Positions 24,741-36,720 of a stretch of 50,272 nucleotides of DNA are shown here, piece after piece (positions within the stretch are counted from its first letter, which is position 1; every line of letters begins with the position of its first letter). The translations under genes and the position numbers were made by a program. Where the stretch lies: positions 1-50,272 of the forward strand of contig CANIVU010000058.1 of NCBI GenBank assembly GCA_947470805.1. Reading direction: 5' to 3'. The stretch is from Acidobacteriota bacterium (GTDB lineage: Bacteria; Acidobacteriota; Terriglobia; Bryobacterales; Bryobacteraceae). The notes under the pieces were generated by a model. It saw nothing but the letters and a program-made list of their open reading frames with translations, had not been told where the DNA came from and made no database searches.

Positions 24741-27335
24741 GTGGTCCTGCGTCCGGGAAGTGTCGCTTTGCTCGTTGTTCTCGCTGGCGCGTTGGGCGCC
24801 GACGAGACAGGTGGTGTTGTTTCTCAGCCGCTGCGAAGTGCGGTGGCGGTCCACAGTTTGACGGTGGCCGAAGCGAGGCGGGGGCTGGCGGTGGAGCTGG
24901 ACTCCGTGGTGGTGTTAGTGCCACTGGCCGAAGATGAGGCCTATTTCACGGCGGATGCATCGGGCGGAATCTTTGTGCAAGCGCCGCCAGGGAAGTTTGT
25001 GCCGGCGCGAGCGGGGGACCGGCTGCGAGTGCGCGGGAAGAGCGGTCCGGGGGATTTTGCGCCGGTGGTGACGGCGAGCGTGGTGGAGCGCATTGGCACC
25101 GGAGCACTGCCAAAGCCACGGCAGGTGACGTTGGAACATCTGTCGACGGGGAAGGAAGACGGCCAGTGGGTGGAGGTTGAGGGGACCGTGCGCGCAGCGA
25201 CGCAACGGAGTTCCCGCGTGACGCTTCATTTGGCGAGCGGCTGGTCGCGGATGGAGGTGGAGTTGCCCGACGAGGATGTGACCCGGGCGCGGCAGTTTTT
25301 GGGAGCGCGAGTGCGGGTGAAAGGGGCGGCGGGGCCGGTGTTCAACCAGCGGCGGCAGGTGATCGGGGTGAATCTGTATTCGCCGGGCTTGGGGGTGCTC
25401 GAGAAGGTGTCGGCGAAGGATCCCTTTTTGTTGCCGGTGCGGCCGCTGAACCGGCTGCGGGAGTATGCGCCGGAGAGTACGTTCGATGACCCGGTGCACA
25501 CGCAGGGTGTGGTGACGGCAATCTGGCCGGGGAAGGCGGTATTCCTTACCGATGGGACGCAGAGCGTAGGATTGCCGACGGGAGAGGATACTTCCCTGCG
25601 AGTGGGTGACCGGGTGGAGGTCGTGGGATTTCCGTCGCTGGGGGATGCAATCCACAGTATGCAGGACGCGATCTTTCGGCTACTGGGGCGGGCTTCGGCG
25701 CCGTCCCCGAAGGCGGTGACGGTGGGGCAGGCGTTGACAGGGGATCACGAGGCGGAGTTGGTGCAGTTGGAAGGGCGGTTGGTGACGCGGCAATGGGCTC
25801 CGGGACACTATACGCTGCTGCTGGATGCTTCGCCGGACGGGAGCGGGAGTTCCAGGGCGCTGGTGTTTTCGGCAATCCTGCCGACGGCGAACCCGATTGC
25901 CGCCGTGGAGGAGTTGGATGACAATACGCGGGTGCGGCTGACGGGGATCTGCATCTCTCAGGATGTCGAGCCGGTGCGGCACTTCCGGATGCCGCGAGGG
26001 TTTCAACTGCTGTTGCGGGATGCCGCCGACGTGACCGTCGTGGAGCGGCCGTCCTGGTGGACCTTGGGGCATGCGGCGTGGGTTCTGGGCGTGGTGGCGG
26101 TTCTGGCCGGCGTGGCGATTGTGTGGGTGGTTTCGCTGCGACGGCGGGTGCGATGGCAGACGGCGCAGATTCAGAATCAGTTGGACGAGGCGGCGGCATT
26201 GCGGGAATCCGCTGAGCAGGCCAACCGAGCCAAGAGCGAGTTTCTGGCCAACATGAGTCACGAGATACGGACGCCGATGAACGGGATCATCGGTTTGACG
26301 ACCTTGTTGCTGGGGGCCAAGACCAGCAGCGAAAGCCGGGAGGACCTGGAGGGGATCAAGTTTACGGCGTATTCGCTGCTGCATTTGTTGAACGATATTC
26401 TGGATTTCTCGAAGATCGAGGCGGGGAAGCTAGACCTGGCGCCGGTGGAGTTTTCCATTGCCGAGACCGTGGGCGGGGTGGTACGAAGTTCGCGGATTAC
26501 GGCGGAGGTGAAGGGGTTGGCGCTGCGGATGCGGGTGGCGGAGGGAGTGCCGCCGTACGTGTTCGGCGACGACATGCGGCTACGGCAGGTGTTGATCAAC
26601 CTGTTGAACAATTCGATCAAGTTCACCGAGGCGGGGGAGATTGTGTTGGCGGTACGGTCCGGAAAAGCGGGGGAGATTCACTTTGCGGTGGCCGACACGG
26701 GGATGGGGGTTCCTGCGGACCGGCAAGAGAAGGTATTTGAAGTTTTCCAGCAGGCCGATGGTTCGACGGCGCGGCGGTTTGGGGGCTCGGGGCTGGGATT
26801 GAGCATCTGCCGGCGGCTGGTGGAATTGATGGGGGGGCGAATCTGGCTGGAGAGTCCGGACCCTGCGACGGGGGTGGGGTCGGTATTCCATTTTACGGTG
26901 CAGATGCCGGCGGTGCGTGGACCCAATGCGGTGCCGAAGACGCCGGTGGCGGCCGGGGCAGTGGCACCGTTGCGCATCCTGTTGGCGGAAGACAACCGGC
27001 TGAATCAGGTGGTGGCGGTGCGGCTATTGGAGAAGGCCGGGCATACGGTGACAGTGGCCGGAGATGGGGCCGAGGCGCTGGCAAAGCTGGGCGCGGACGC
27101 CTTTGATTGTGTGCTGATGGATGTGCAGATGCCGGGGATGGATGGGATGGAGGCGGCGCGGCGGATACGGGCGGCGGGGAACGGGATTCCGATTGTGGCG
27201 CTGACGGCGAATGCGATGCGTGGCGACCGGGATGAGTGCCTGGCGGCGGGGATGAATGGGTATATTGTGAAGCCGTTTGAGATGAGCGCGGTGGAAGAGG
27301 CGTTGCGGGAGTGCGTAGGGGACGGCGCGAAGTAG
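24741..27335 (+). CDS. Hybrid sensor histidine kinase/response regulator
   Basis: The 864-residue protein has a signal peptide, a large periplasmic region (about 25-435) made of repeated beta-rich segments of OB-like look ([63 protein letters not shown]), one transmembrane helix near 440-465, a HisKA domain with phospho-His 507 in [15 protein letters not shown], an ATPase domain (N box near 613-625, ADTGMGVP near 650, [12 protein letters not shown] near 683) and a C-terminal receiver (phospho-Asp about 794 in [13 protein letters not shown]). All catalytic residues appear intact. No output regulator is adjacent. The start is GTG 24741, with GGAG about 8 bases upstream. A T-rich stretch near 24691-24700 lies before it. 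Confidence 0.94.
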   Translation: MVLRPGSVALLVVLAGALGADETGGVVSQPLRSAVAVHSLTVAEARRGLAVELDSVVVLVPLAEDEAYFTADASGGIFVQAPPGKFVPARAGDRLRVRGKSGPGDFAPVVTASVVERIGTGALPKPRQVTLEHLSTGKEDGQWVEVEGTVRAATQRSSRVTLHLASGWSRMEVELPDEDVTRARQFLGARVRVKGAAGPVFNQRRQVIGVNLYSPGLGVLEKVSAKDPFLLPVRPLNRLREYAPESTFDDPVHTQGVVTAIWPGKAVFLTDGTQSVGLPTGEDTSLRVGDRVEVVGFPSLGDAIHSMQDAIFRLLGRASAPSPKAVTVGQALTGDHEAELVQLEGRLVTRQWAPGHYTLLLDASPDGSGSSRALVFSAILPTANPIAAVEELDDNTRVRLTGICISQDVEPVRHFRMPRGFQLLLRDAADVTVVERPSWWTLGHAAWVLGVVAVLAGVAIVWVVSLRRRVRWQTAQIQNQLDEAAALRESAEQANRAKSEFLANMSHEIRTPMNGIIGLTTLLLGAKTSSESREDLEGIKFTAYSLLHLLNDILDFSKIEAGKLDLAPVEFSIAETVGGVVRSSRITAEVKGLALRMRVAEGVPPYVFGDDMRLRQVLINLLNNSIKFTEAGEIVLAVRSGKAGEIHFAVADTGMGVPADRQEKVFEVFQQADGSTARRFGGSGLGLSICRRLVELMGGRIWLESPDPATGVGSVFHFTVQMPAVRGPNAVPKTPVAAGAVAPLRILLAEDNRLNQVVAVRLLEKAGHTVTVAGDGAEALAKLGADAFDCVLMDVQMPGMDGMEAARRIRAAGNGIPIVALTANAMRGDRDECLAAGMNGYIVKPFEMSAVEEALRECVGDGAK

Positions 27336-27338
27336 GGG

Positions 27339-28832
27339 TTACTGACCGTCTTTGATGGCAAGCAGGAGCGGGGCGGTGGGAGGGGTCTCGCCGATGACGA
27401 CAGAGATAGGGGACTGCAAGGAGGCGGGGATTTCGCCGGGGATTTTGACGTTGAGCTGCAGCAGACCGATGGTGCCGGGGGCGAGGCCGGCGAAGAGGAT
27501 CTCGGCGGGCTGGCCGGCGATGGTGACCGCGACGGGGGCGATGGGGGCGGCAAACGGTGGGGCCATGGGACTGAGAGAACCTGTTTCGACGGGAGGGGTG
27601 GTGAGGCCTTGGCCGGTGAGGAAGAGTTGGATGACATCCCCCTTTGCCGCGGGGGTCTCGGGGGTGTTGTAGCTGGAGTCCTGATTGAGGGCGACGACGC
27701 GGACGCCATCGGCGGAGAAGAGGCCGGGGGCTGCGGTGGTTACCGGAGTTTCGACGGGATCGGAGACGGCGTAGCCGGCCGATTCGACGGTGATTTTGAC
27801 CGATTTACGGGTGGCGACTTCGATGGGGACTTCGACGTTGATCTGGTTGGCGGAGGCGTACAGGATGGCGCCGGGGGTGTTATCAAAGAGCACGCGCGTG
27901 CCGCCGAGGGAGGTGGCGAAGCGGCCGGAATCCGGGTTGGGGCGGGCTGCGATGCCGTTGCGGGGGCCGAGGCGTTCGCCGGCGATGGTGAGGAGTTCAC
28001 CGGGGGCAATAGGGCCGGGGAGGAGGCTGGCGGCATTGACGATGCCGCGGGGGGCGATGAGGGAAGACTGGCGGTCGATGGAGAAGAGAACGGGGAGCTG
28101 GACGGCGGGATTGGTGGCACCGGGGGCAAGCAAATTGATGCGGCCGGAGTAGACGCCGGGGGCGAGATCGGCCGGGGACGGGGTGACGACGAATTCGCCG
28201 TCGCCTTTGCCGGCGGCGGGAGAGACGGAAAGCCACGGGCCGCCGTTGAGTGTGGTGGCCGAGACGGTCCAATTGGGCGTAGTTTCGCCCTCCATGCGGA
28301 CGGTGATGCGCTGCGGGGTGACCGAGGAGGGGGTGGCTTCGCGGCCGGTGAAGGTGAGGTTCAACGGGGTGAGGCGAACGGCGGAGGGGATGGGGTCGCG
28401 GACGAGGAGGGTGACGTTTACGGTGGCCGAATTGTTGGCGGGCAGGGCGGCGGTGATGGTGATTTTGGCGTTGTAGGTGCCGTTTTTCATGGAGGCGGTG
28501 TTGCCGAAGACGCGGAAAGAGCCTTCGCCGGTGCCTTGGAGGGTGGAAAGGGAGAGCCAATCGCCCCCGGAGGTGGTTTGAAACTCGGCGCGCCACGGGG
28601 CGGAGATGCCGGAGAAGGAGACGGGGATGGGTAGACTTTGGACGCCGGGGGTGCCGTTGGCGACTTCGAGGAAGACCTGATTGAGGAAGACGTAGAGCCC
28701 GGGGCCGGGGGCTGGCGGCAAGTTGAGGGGGAGGCCGGGATCGCACTCGGAGAGTTGCGGGAAGTTGGGGCAGTGCGCCCAGGCGGAGGCGGCCAGGAGA
28801 AGCGATAGCAGTAGCTGCGGGCAGCGGCTCAA
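27339..28832 (-). CDS. Secreted TIGR03437-type acidobacterial protein
   Basis: The 497-residue protein has a signal peptide (MSRCPQLLLSLLLAASAWAH). Two BACON-like or Ig-like beta segments follow (FQTTSGGDWLSLSTLQGTGE; LNGGPWLSVSPAAGKGDGEF), then the C-terminal domain typical of Solibacter-type proteins (TIGR03437): GIVNAASLLPGPIAPGELLT, ASANQINVEVPIEV, and GDVIQLFLTGQGLTTPPVET followed by GLLQLNVKIPGEIP. These proteins are exported and likely attach to the cell surface or to glycans; the function is unknown. The start is TTG 28832 with AAGGA upstream. It follows the VWFA-related gene by 39 bases and may be in the same operon. Confidence 0.88.
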   Translation of the reverse strand: MSRCPQLLLSLLLAASAWAHCPNFPQLSECDPGLPLNLPPAPGPGLYVFLNQVFLEVANGTPGVQSLPIPVSFSGISAPWRAEFQTTSGGDWLSLSTLQGTGEGSFRVFGNTASMKNGTYNAKITITAALPANNSATVNVTLLVRDPIPSAVRLTPLNLTFTGREATPSSVTPQRITVRMEGETTPNWTVSATTLNGGPWLSVSPAAGKGDGEFVVTPSPADLAPGVYSGRINLLAPGATNPAVQLPVLFSIDRQSSLIAPRGIVNAASLLPGPIAPGELLTIAGERLGPRNGIAARPNPDSGRFATSLGGTRVLFDNTPGAILYASANQINVEVPIEVATRKSVKITVESAGYAVSDPVETPVTTAAPGLFSADGVRVVALNQDSSYNTPETPAAKGDVIQLFLTGQGLTTPPVETGSLSPMAPPFAAPIAPVAVTIAGQPAEILFAGLAPGTIGLLQLNVKIPGEIPASLQSPISVVIGETPPTAPLLLAIKDGQ

Positions 28833-28871
28833 CTTGTTACGGGGTCCTTGGAACAGTGTAACGCCACTGTC

Positions 28872-30845
28872 TTATAGGAGGGTAAAGTCGATCCACTGGG
28901 ATAGGGTAATGGGTTTGCCGGTGGTGGTGACAGCCTGGACTTCGAGGAGGTATTCCCCAGGGAGGGTATTTTCGCCGAGGGTGAGGATGCCGCCGGCGGG
29001 GAGGCGGCGGATGTCGAGGCCGGGGCGGTGGACGACGGGAATGGGCTTGCCCTGCCAGACGACCTGATCGCCGCGGATGAGGCGGGGGAGGAGGTGGACG
29101 GCGGGTTGGTTATTGGTGATGGGGGCGTTGAAGACGGTGAGGCCGTAGGAGAAGACGCGGCCGCGGGGGAAGGAGCGGATGGCTGGGGAGAGATCGTCGG
29201 GGTTGGGTTCGGATTGGCGGAGGTCGCCCGCTGCCATGGTGAGGCTGGAGAGGGCGAAGGTGTTGCGGGCGAGGTTGGGAACTTCCAGGAAGCGGGAGGC
29301 CGAACCGGTGTTGCCGGAGCCTGTATCGACGACGGCGACGCGGAGCTGGTAGGGGCCGGGCTTTTTGATTTCGAGTTCAATGGACTGGACGAAGCCGCCC
29401 TGGGCGAGGCGAGCTGCGGCCTGTTCGGGGACGCGGATGTTGTAGGTTTTCTGGGTGGAGTAGCGGGTGTCGCCTTCGGCGGTGACGATGCTGTTGAGGG
29501 TGGCGGAGCGGAAGCCCTGGGAGTCGGGCGGGGAGAGGGGGAGGCCGGCGGCGCTGATGTGGACGAGCGCGCGGATGACCGGTTGGCTGCGGTCGTTGAG
29601 CATAAAGCTTGGGGTGAAGCGGAGGGAGAGGCCGGAGGCGGCGAAGGGGGAGTTGAGGGCGGCGAGGAGGCGCTGGTTGGGGGAGACGGGCGGGGGTGGG
29701 GGAGCTGCTTCGCCGAGGAAGCCTTTGCGGTGGCGGACGGTGAGGCCGGGGCGCTTTACGCGGACCTGGAGGCGGTGGTATTTGCCTTCGCGTTGGAGGC
29801 GCTGGGCGGCGTCCTCACCGGGTTGGAAGCCGAGGAGATAATAGCCGGACTGATCGGCCAGGACATGGGAGAGCGAGTCGTTCATGTCGTTGGAGTTGAG
29901 TTGGGCCAGGCCTCCGGTTTCGGCGGCGAGGAAGCGGAGCGTGGACTGGGTGCCGCGGAGGGTTTCCAGCCGCTCGTAGACCTGGTCGCGGATCTCGCCT
30001 TGTTCGAGGTTGGAGACATCGTCCTTGGCCTGGAGGCCGGGGTAGACTACTCCGCGCGGGTCGACGGCGTAGATGACGACGGAGGCGCGGTTGGCCGAGT
30101 CGGAAACGCGCCGGACCTCGTTGACGTCGACAGGGGGCTCCTCGCGGACCATGTCGCGATTCATGCGCATGCCTTCGGAAAACAGGACGACAGATTTGCG
30201 GCCGGGCATGTGGCGCATGCCTTCGGCGATGTGGCGAACGGCGCCAAGGGTGCCGACGGCGAAGCGGCGGCGGCTCATGGCCTGGACCAGAGGATCGTCC
30301 CCTTCGCCGCCGCCGATGGATTTGATGGAATCGGCGGGGCCGCCGCCGGTGAGGGTGGCGCGGAGGCGGTCGACGGCGGCGCGCATCTGTTTGGTATCGG
30401 TGGTGAACTGGCCGAAGGCGTTGGTGACGCCGGAGGTGGTTTGGATGGCGACGAGGTCACCCGGGGCGATCTGTTTGGCGATGAATTTGTGGAGGGCCTC
30501 GCGGGTGTAGTGGAGGCTTTGGACGGACATCTTCAGGTCGTCGACGACGATGGCGATGGTGCGGTGGACGTCCTGGCGCTGGAGGGTGGGGACGGCGGGG
30601 GCCGTGCGGGTTGTTGGCGTGTTCGTTGGTTGGTTGGGCTGGGTGGGGGTGATCTGGACGAAGGAGAAGGAGCGGATGTCGCGGGGCTTGCCGTCTTCGA
30701 GGATTTCGAAGTCGTCGCGGGTGAGGTCGGTGACCGGGCGGCCATCTCGGGTGGTGACGACAGCGTCCACTTGGACGAGCGTCGTGGTGACGGAGATTTG
30801 GGAGTGGAGGGCTGCGGCGAGGAGGAGGAGCAGGCGGGGCCGCAT
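28872..30845 (-). CDS. VWFA-related acidobacterial protein (TIGR03436 type)
   Basis: The 657-residue secreted protein starts MRPRLLLLLAAALHSQISVT and has the core of the acidobacterial VWFA-related family: VDAVVTTRDGRPVTDLTRDD FEILEDGKP, a VWA-like domain (TIAIVVDDLKMSVQSLHYTR; KSVVLFSEGMRMNRDM) and a beta-rich C-terminal half ending in GEYLLEVQAV. Its Rossmann-like VWA portion keeps a partial metal-binding look (IVVDDLKMS). Members of this family are abundant in acidobacteria, and their role is unknown. The start is ATG 30845, 11 bases after the SDR stop; the frame continues upstream without protein-like character. Confidence 0.88.
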   Translation of the reverse strand: MRPRLLLLLAAALHSQISVTTTLVQVDAVVTTRDGRPVTDLTRDDFEILEDGKPRDIRSFSFVQITPTQPNQPTNTPTTRTAPAVPTLQRQDVHRTIAIVVDDLKMSVQSLHYTREALHKFIAKQIAPGDLVAIQTTSGVTNAFGQFTTDTKQMRAAVDRLRATLTGGGPADSIKSIGGGEGDDPLVQAMSRRRFAVGTLGAVRHIAEGMRHMPGRKSVVLFSEGMRMNRDMVREEPPVDVNEVRRVSDSANRASVVIYAVDPRGVVYPGLQAKDDVSNLEQGEIRDQVYERLETLRGTQSTLRFLAAETGGLAQLNSNDMNDSLSHVLADQSGYYLLGFQPGEDAAQRLQREGKYHRLQVRVKRPGLTVRHRKGFLGEAAPPPPPVSPNQRLLAALNSPFAASGLSLRFTPSFMLNDRSQPVIRALVHISAAGLPLSPPDSQGFRSATLNSIVTAEGDTRYSTQKTYNIRVPEQAAARLAQGGFVQSIELEIKKPGPYQLRVAVVDTGSGNTGSASRFLEVPNLARNTFALSSLTMAAGDLRQSEPNPDDLSPAIRSFPRGRVFSYGLTVFNAPITNNQPAVHLLPRLIRGDQVVWQGKPIPVVHRPGLDIRRLPAGGILTLGENTLPGEYLLEVQAVTTTGKPITLSQWIDFTLL

Positions 30846-30855
30846 GCCCCCTAGG

Positions 30856-31551
30856 CTATCGCGGTTTGAGGGTAGCGAGGCCGCCATCGACGCCGAGGAC
30901 CTGGCCGGTGACCCAGCTGTTTTCGGGGTTGAGGAACCAGGCGATGGCGGAGGCGACGTCTTCCGGGCGGCCAATGCGGCCGAGGGCGTGCATGGCGGTG
31001 GAGGCTTGGAGGGCGGCGGGGTTGGAGGTGATGCGGGCGGCGAGCGGAGTATCGACGAGTCCGGGGGCGACGCAGTTGACGCGGATGTTGCGAGGGGCGT
31101 AGGTGGCGGCGGCGGAGAGGGTGAGGCCGATGACCCCGGCCTTGGCGGCGGCGATGGCTTCGTGGTTGGCGAAACCGGCGCGGGCGGCGGCGGTCGAGCA
31201 CAGGACGATGGAGCCGCCGGTGGCCATCATGGCTTTGGCGCCGATGCGGACGGTGTGGAAGGCGGTGGTGAGGTTGGTTTCAATGGTGTGGTTCCACTCG
31301 TCATCTGTGGTGAGGTGGGCGGGTTTGAGGAGGATGGAGCCGGCGCAGTTGACGATGCCGGTGATGGGGGTGTTGAGCTGGTCCAGGGTGATGGCAGGAG
31401 CGGCGAGTTCGGCGCTGAGCGCGGCGAGTTTTTCGGGCGTGCGGGAGATGAGAACCAGGTTCGCGTTTTGCGCTTTCAGACGGCGGGCGAGGGCGGATCC
31501 GATGGCGCCGGAAGCGCCGATGATGGCGATGGTGGAGTTGTGGAAAGGCAT
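30856..31551 (-). CDS. Short-chain dehydrogenase/reductase lacking the catalytic Tyr
   Basis: The 231-residue protein has the SDR cofactor motif IIGASGAIGSALARRL, NCAG (68-71) and the catalytic-region Ser (S119 in VLCSTAAA). The usual YxxxK appears as NHEAIAAAKAGV: Lys 137 is kept but the Tyr position is Ile 133. A DGG near the C-terminus and VNCVAPGLVDTP are normal. Without the Tyr it may not be a standard reductase; it could be a divergent SDR subgroup using another acid. It starts 5 bases after the NmrA-like gene stop and is followed closely by the VWFA-related gene. Confidence 0.9.
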   Translation of the reverse strand: MPFHNSTIAIIGASGAIGSALARRLKAQNANLVLISRTPEKLAALSAELAAPAITLDQLNTPITGIVNCAGSILLKPAHLTTDDEWNHTIETNLTTAFHTVRIGAKAMMATGGSIVLCSTAAARAGFANHEAIAAAKAGVIGLTLSAAATYAPRNIRVNCVAPGLVDTPLAARITSNPAALQASTAMHALGRIGRPEDVASAIAWFLNPENSWVTGQVLGVDGGLATLKPR

Positions 31552-31556
31552 GGGTG

Positions 31557-34464
<2,908 letters not shown>

Positions 34465-34473
34465 TTTTCTAAC

Positions 34474-35187
34474 TTAAATGCCGGCGAACCAGGAGTAACT
34501 GCCTTCGCCGGCAACTCCCTTGAGTGAGTCCGTTAGGGTGATTTTGTTGAGGAATTTGAGGCTTTTGTAGCCGAGTTGGCGGGGGACGCGGAGGCGGAGC
34601 GGGCCGCCGTGGCCGATGGGCAGCGGGGCGTTGTTCATGGTGTGGGTGACGATGGTTTGGGGGTGCAGCGCATCGTTCATGTCGATGGCGTCCACCCATT
34701 CGTCCATGGCGGAATAGACCACGTAGCGGGCGGCGGGTTTGGTGCCCGCGAGTTGGAGGAGGTGCGAGAGCGGCACGCCAGCCCATTGGGCGATGTAGGA
34801 CCATCCCTCCTCGCAGATGAGCTGCGTGATCTGGGAACTGGTGGGCTGGGTTTTGAGTTGGTCGATGGTCAGGGTTTGGGGCGTGGTGACGAGGCCGTCG
34901 ATCTGGAGTTTCCAGTCCGCGAAGCCGTTGGCTTTGAGTTGCTGGAAGGTTTGCCCTTTGGGGTAGTTGTCCTTGGGATGGTTGATGGCGGAGATTTGGG
35001 AGGGCGGGAATTCACGGGCTCGGGCGTTGCCGACCAGGAGCTTCTGGGCGGCATAGGTGAGGGTATGGCCGCAGCCGTAGAGTCCGGCGGCGTCGGGCGG
35101 GATGAGGTCGCTGGCTTTCGCCGCGGCGAGCGCGGCGGCCCCGGCGCCCAGGCCCAGGAGGAGATTGCGGCGGTTGGGGTTGGCCAT
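34474..35187 (-). CDS. Sulfite-oxidase-fold molybdopterin oxidoreductase
   Basis: The 237-residue protein has a twin-arginine export signal (NRRNLLLGLGAGAAALAAAK) and the sulfite-oxidase/YedY fold: ADWKLQIDGLVTTPQTLTID, then the molybdenum-ligating Cys in LICEEGWSYIAQWAGVPLSH and the conserved PLPIGHGGPLRLRVPRQLGY KSLKFL segment. It should be assembled with molybdopterin in the cytoplasm and exported folded to the periplasm. Its substrate is unknown; MsrP-type sulfoxide reductase or a sulfite oxidase relative are possible. ATG 35187 is right before the Tat signal. Its end lies 9 bases from the argG end. Confidence 0.92.
   Translation of the reverse strand: MANPNRRNLLLGLGAGAAALAAAKASDLIPPDAAGLYGCGHTLTYAAQKLLVGNARAREFPPSQISAINHPKDNYPKGQTFQQLKANGFADWKLQIDGLVTTPQTLTIDQLKTQPTSSQITQLICEEGWSYIAQWAGVPLSHLLQLAGTKPAARYVVYSAMDEWVDAIDMNDALHPQTIVTHTMNNAPLPIGHGGPLRLRVPRQLGYKSLKFLNKITLTDSLKGVAGEGSYSWFAGI
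34480..34512. terminator. Possible bidirectional terminator hairpin at the argG/molybdoenzyme convergence
   Basis: GCCGGCGAA (34480-34488) and TTCGCCGGC (34504-34512) form a perfect 9-base stem with a 15-base loop, 15 bases after the argG stop. It overlaps the last codons of the convergent molybdoenzyme gene. No T-run follows on either strand, so it would need Rho help or just limit RNA read-through. The amino-acid coding of the region may explain it. Confidence 0.3.
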
Positions 35188-35209
35188 GGGGAAAGGATAG
35201 CAGGGAAGA

Positions 35210-35959
35210 CTAAGGGGTGAACTCCGCCACGGCGTTGCGGAAGCCTTTGGCGAGCAGGCCGCGGTCGGACTCAATGGCGATGACGGAGTAGCCGAGTTGC
35301 TTGTATTTGGCGGCTTGCTGCTGGGTGCGCGCGAGGATGCCGGCGGCTTTGCCATTCGCGCGGGCGGCTGCGGCGATGGTTTCCAGGGCTTGCTGAAAGG
35401 CGGGGCTCGCGTCTTCTACGTTCATGCTGATGGATAGATCGGTAGGGCCGACGAAGAGGACGTCGGCGCCATCGATGGCGGCGATTCGGTCGACGTTCCC
35501 GACGGCGGTTTGGGATTCGATCTGCAGCATGGTGACCAGGGTCTGGTTCGCTGTTTCCAGGTAGTGCTGGTATCCGAAACCGTAGCGGCTGGCGCGTGTG
35601 GAGGAGGCGGCGCCACGGTCGCCGAGCGGGGGGATGCGGACGGCGCGGACTACCTGTTGGGCCTGGTCGGCGGTATCGATGGATGGGACCATAATGCCGG
35701 CGGGGCCGAAGTCCAGGGCGCGTTTGATTTCGGCCGGGTTGACGCCGGAGACGCGGACGATGGCGGCAGTGTTGCCGCACTGGGCGGCCATGATCTGGAA
35801 GGCGAGCGCGTTTTCATCGCCGGAGCCGTGTTCGCGATCGAGCAGGACCCAGTGGAAACCGGCGAGCCCGGCGATTTCGGGCGTGAAGGGGGAGCCGAGG
35901 TTGAGCCAGGTGCCGAGCTGAGTGTCGCCGGCGAGGAGGGATTGGCGGGTGAAAGCCAT
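35210..35959 (-). CDS. HpcH/HpaI-family aldolase
   Basis: The 249-residue protein has the class II metal-dependent HpcH/HpaI (2-keto-3-deoxy sugar acid or hydroxy-oxo-acid) aldolase pattern: LGTWLNLGSPFTPEIAGLAG, HWVLLDREHG, ALDFGPAGIMVPSIDTADQA, MLQIESQTAVGNVDRIAAID and GADVLFVGPTDLSISMNVED. The Arg-containing VRVSG, the Glu of IESQ and the Asp of PTDLS are active-site residues. It should cleave a 2-keto-3-deoxy acid to pyruvate plus an aldehyde. It is transcribed away from the GntR regulator, 52 bases apart, and is probably part of the sugar-catabolism locus it controls. Confidence 0.92.
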   Translation of the reverse strand: MAFTRQSLLAGDTQLGTWLNLGSPFTPEIAGLAGFHWVLLDREHGSGDENALAFQIMAAQCGNTAAIVRVSGVNPAEIKRALDFGPAGIMVPSIDTADQAQQVVRAVRIPPLGDRGAASSTRASRYGFGYQHYLETANQTLVTMLQIESQTAVGNVDRIAAIDGADVLFVGPTDLSISMNVEDASPAFQQALETIAAAARANGKAAGILARTQQQAAKYKQLGYSVIAIESDRGLLAKGFRNAVAEFTP

Positions 35960-36011
35960 GGGTTGATATTACAACTTGCGTCTGTGACATGCCAGTTGAT
36001 AGGATGCGCGC

Positions 36012-36719
36012 ATGGCGGCCCCGAGTGAGAATCTGACGGAAGTGGCCTACCGGCACGTGCTGGAGCGGATCCTGGGCGGGGCTTTGGCGCTGGGAGCGGA
36101 GATCTCGCGGCGCGAGGTGGCGCGGGAGTTGGGGATGAGCGTGTTGCCGGTTTCGGAGGCGCTGCAGCGGTTGGAGCAGGAGTGGCTGGTGGAGAGCGAC
36201 CGGCGGGTGGGGACGCGTGTTCGCGTGCCGACGCCGCAGGATATTCGCGGGTACTGTACGGTGCGGGAAGCGTTGGAGACGGAGGCGGCACGCCTGTTCA
36301 ACGAGCGGGCCCGTGGGGCGGAGCGGGAACGGTTGAAGATGCTTGCGGGGAAGCTGGACAAGCTATACGAAAAGAGCGCGGAGCATCCGGAGCGGCTGTA
36401 CAAGCTGCGCCTGGAGCACAAAGAGTTTCATTTGCTGATCGCGAAAGGGGCGGCGTGCCCGTACCTGGAGCACCAGATTGAGAAAAATCAGAACCTGGTA
36501 TTCAGCTCGTTCTATGACCGGCTGTTTGGGGATCGCCGGTTGCCGTACCAGTGGCATGGCATGTTGGCGGCGGCGGTGTGCGACGGGGACAAGGAGGCGG
36601 CCGACCGGGCGACGCGACGGCATGTGCGGCACCATTTGGAGGAAATTATGTACCGGTTGGAGCCGTTCTTCAGTTTGGATGCCGGGCAGATTGCGGCTTC
36701 GATTGGGAAGGGGCGATGA
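36012..36719 (+). CDS. GntR-family (FCD-type) transcriptional regulator
   Basis: The 235-residue protein has a winged-helix DNA-binding domain ([31 protein letters not shown], about 35-70) and a C-terminal FCD ligand-binding helical domain ([51 protein letters not shown]). FCD regulators usually respond to sugar acids or organic acids; a metal-binding pattern (Asp/His with HxxxH-type spacing) seems present. It precedes the sialidase-like genes by 1 base and lies opposite the aldolase. It likely represses both from the 35960-36011 intergenic region, which holds no clear operator that I could define. Confidence 0.92.
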   Translation: MAAPSENLTEVAYRHVLERILGGALALGAEISRREVARELGMSVLPVSEALQRLEQEWLVESDRRVGTRVRVPTPQDIRGYCTVREALETEAARLFNERARGAERERLKMLAGKLDKLYEKSAEHPERLYKLRLEHKEFHLLIAKGAACPYLEHQIEKNQNLVFSSFYDRLFGDRRLPYQWHGMLAAAVCDGDKEAADRATRRHVRHHLEEIMYRLEPFFSLDAGQIAASIGKGR

Positions 36720-36720
36720 C

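Noticed and set aside
29028-30854. A 608-residue plus-strand open frame
   Set aside because: Antisense shadow of the VWFA-related gene, with Gly/Asp/Glu-rich composition.
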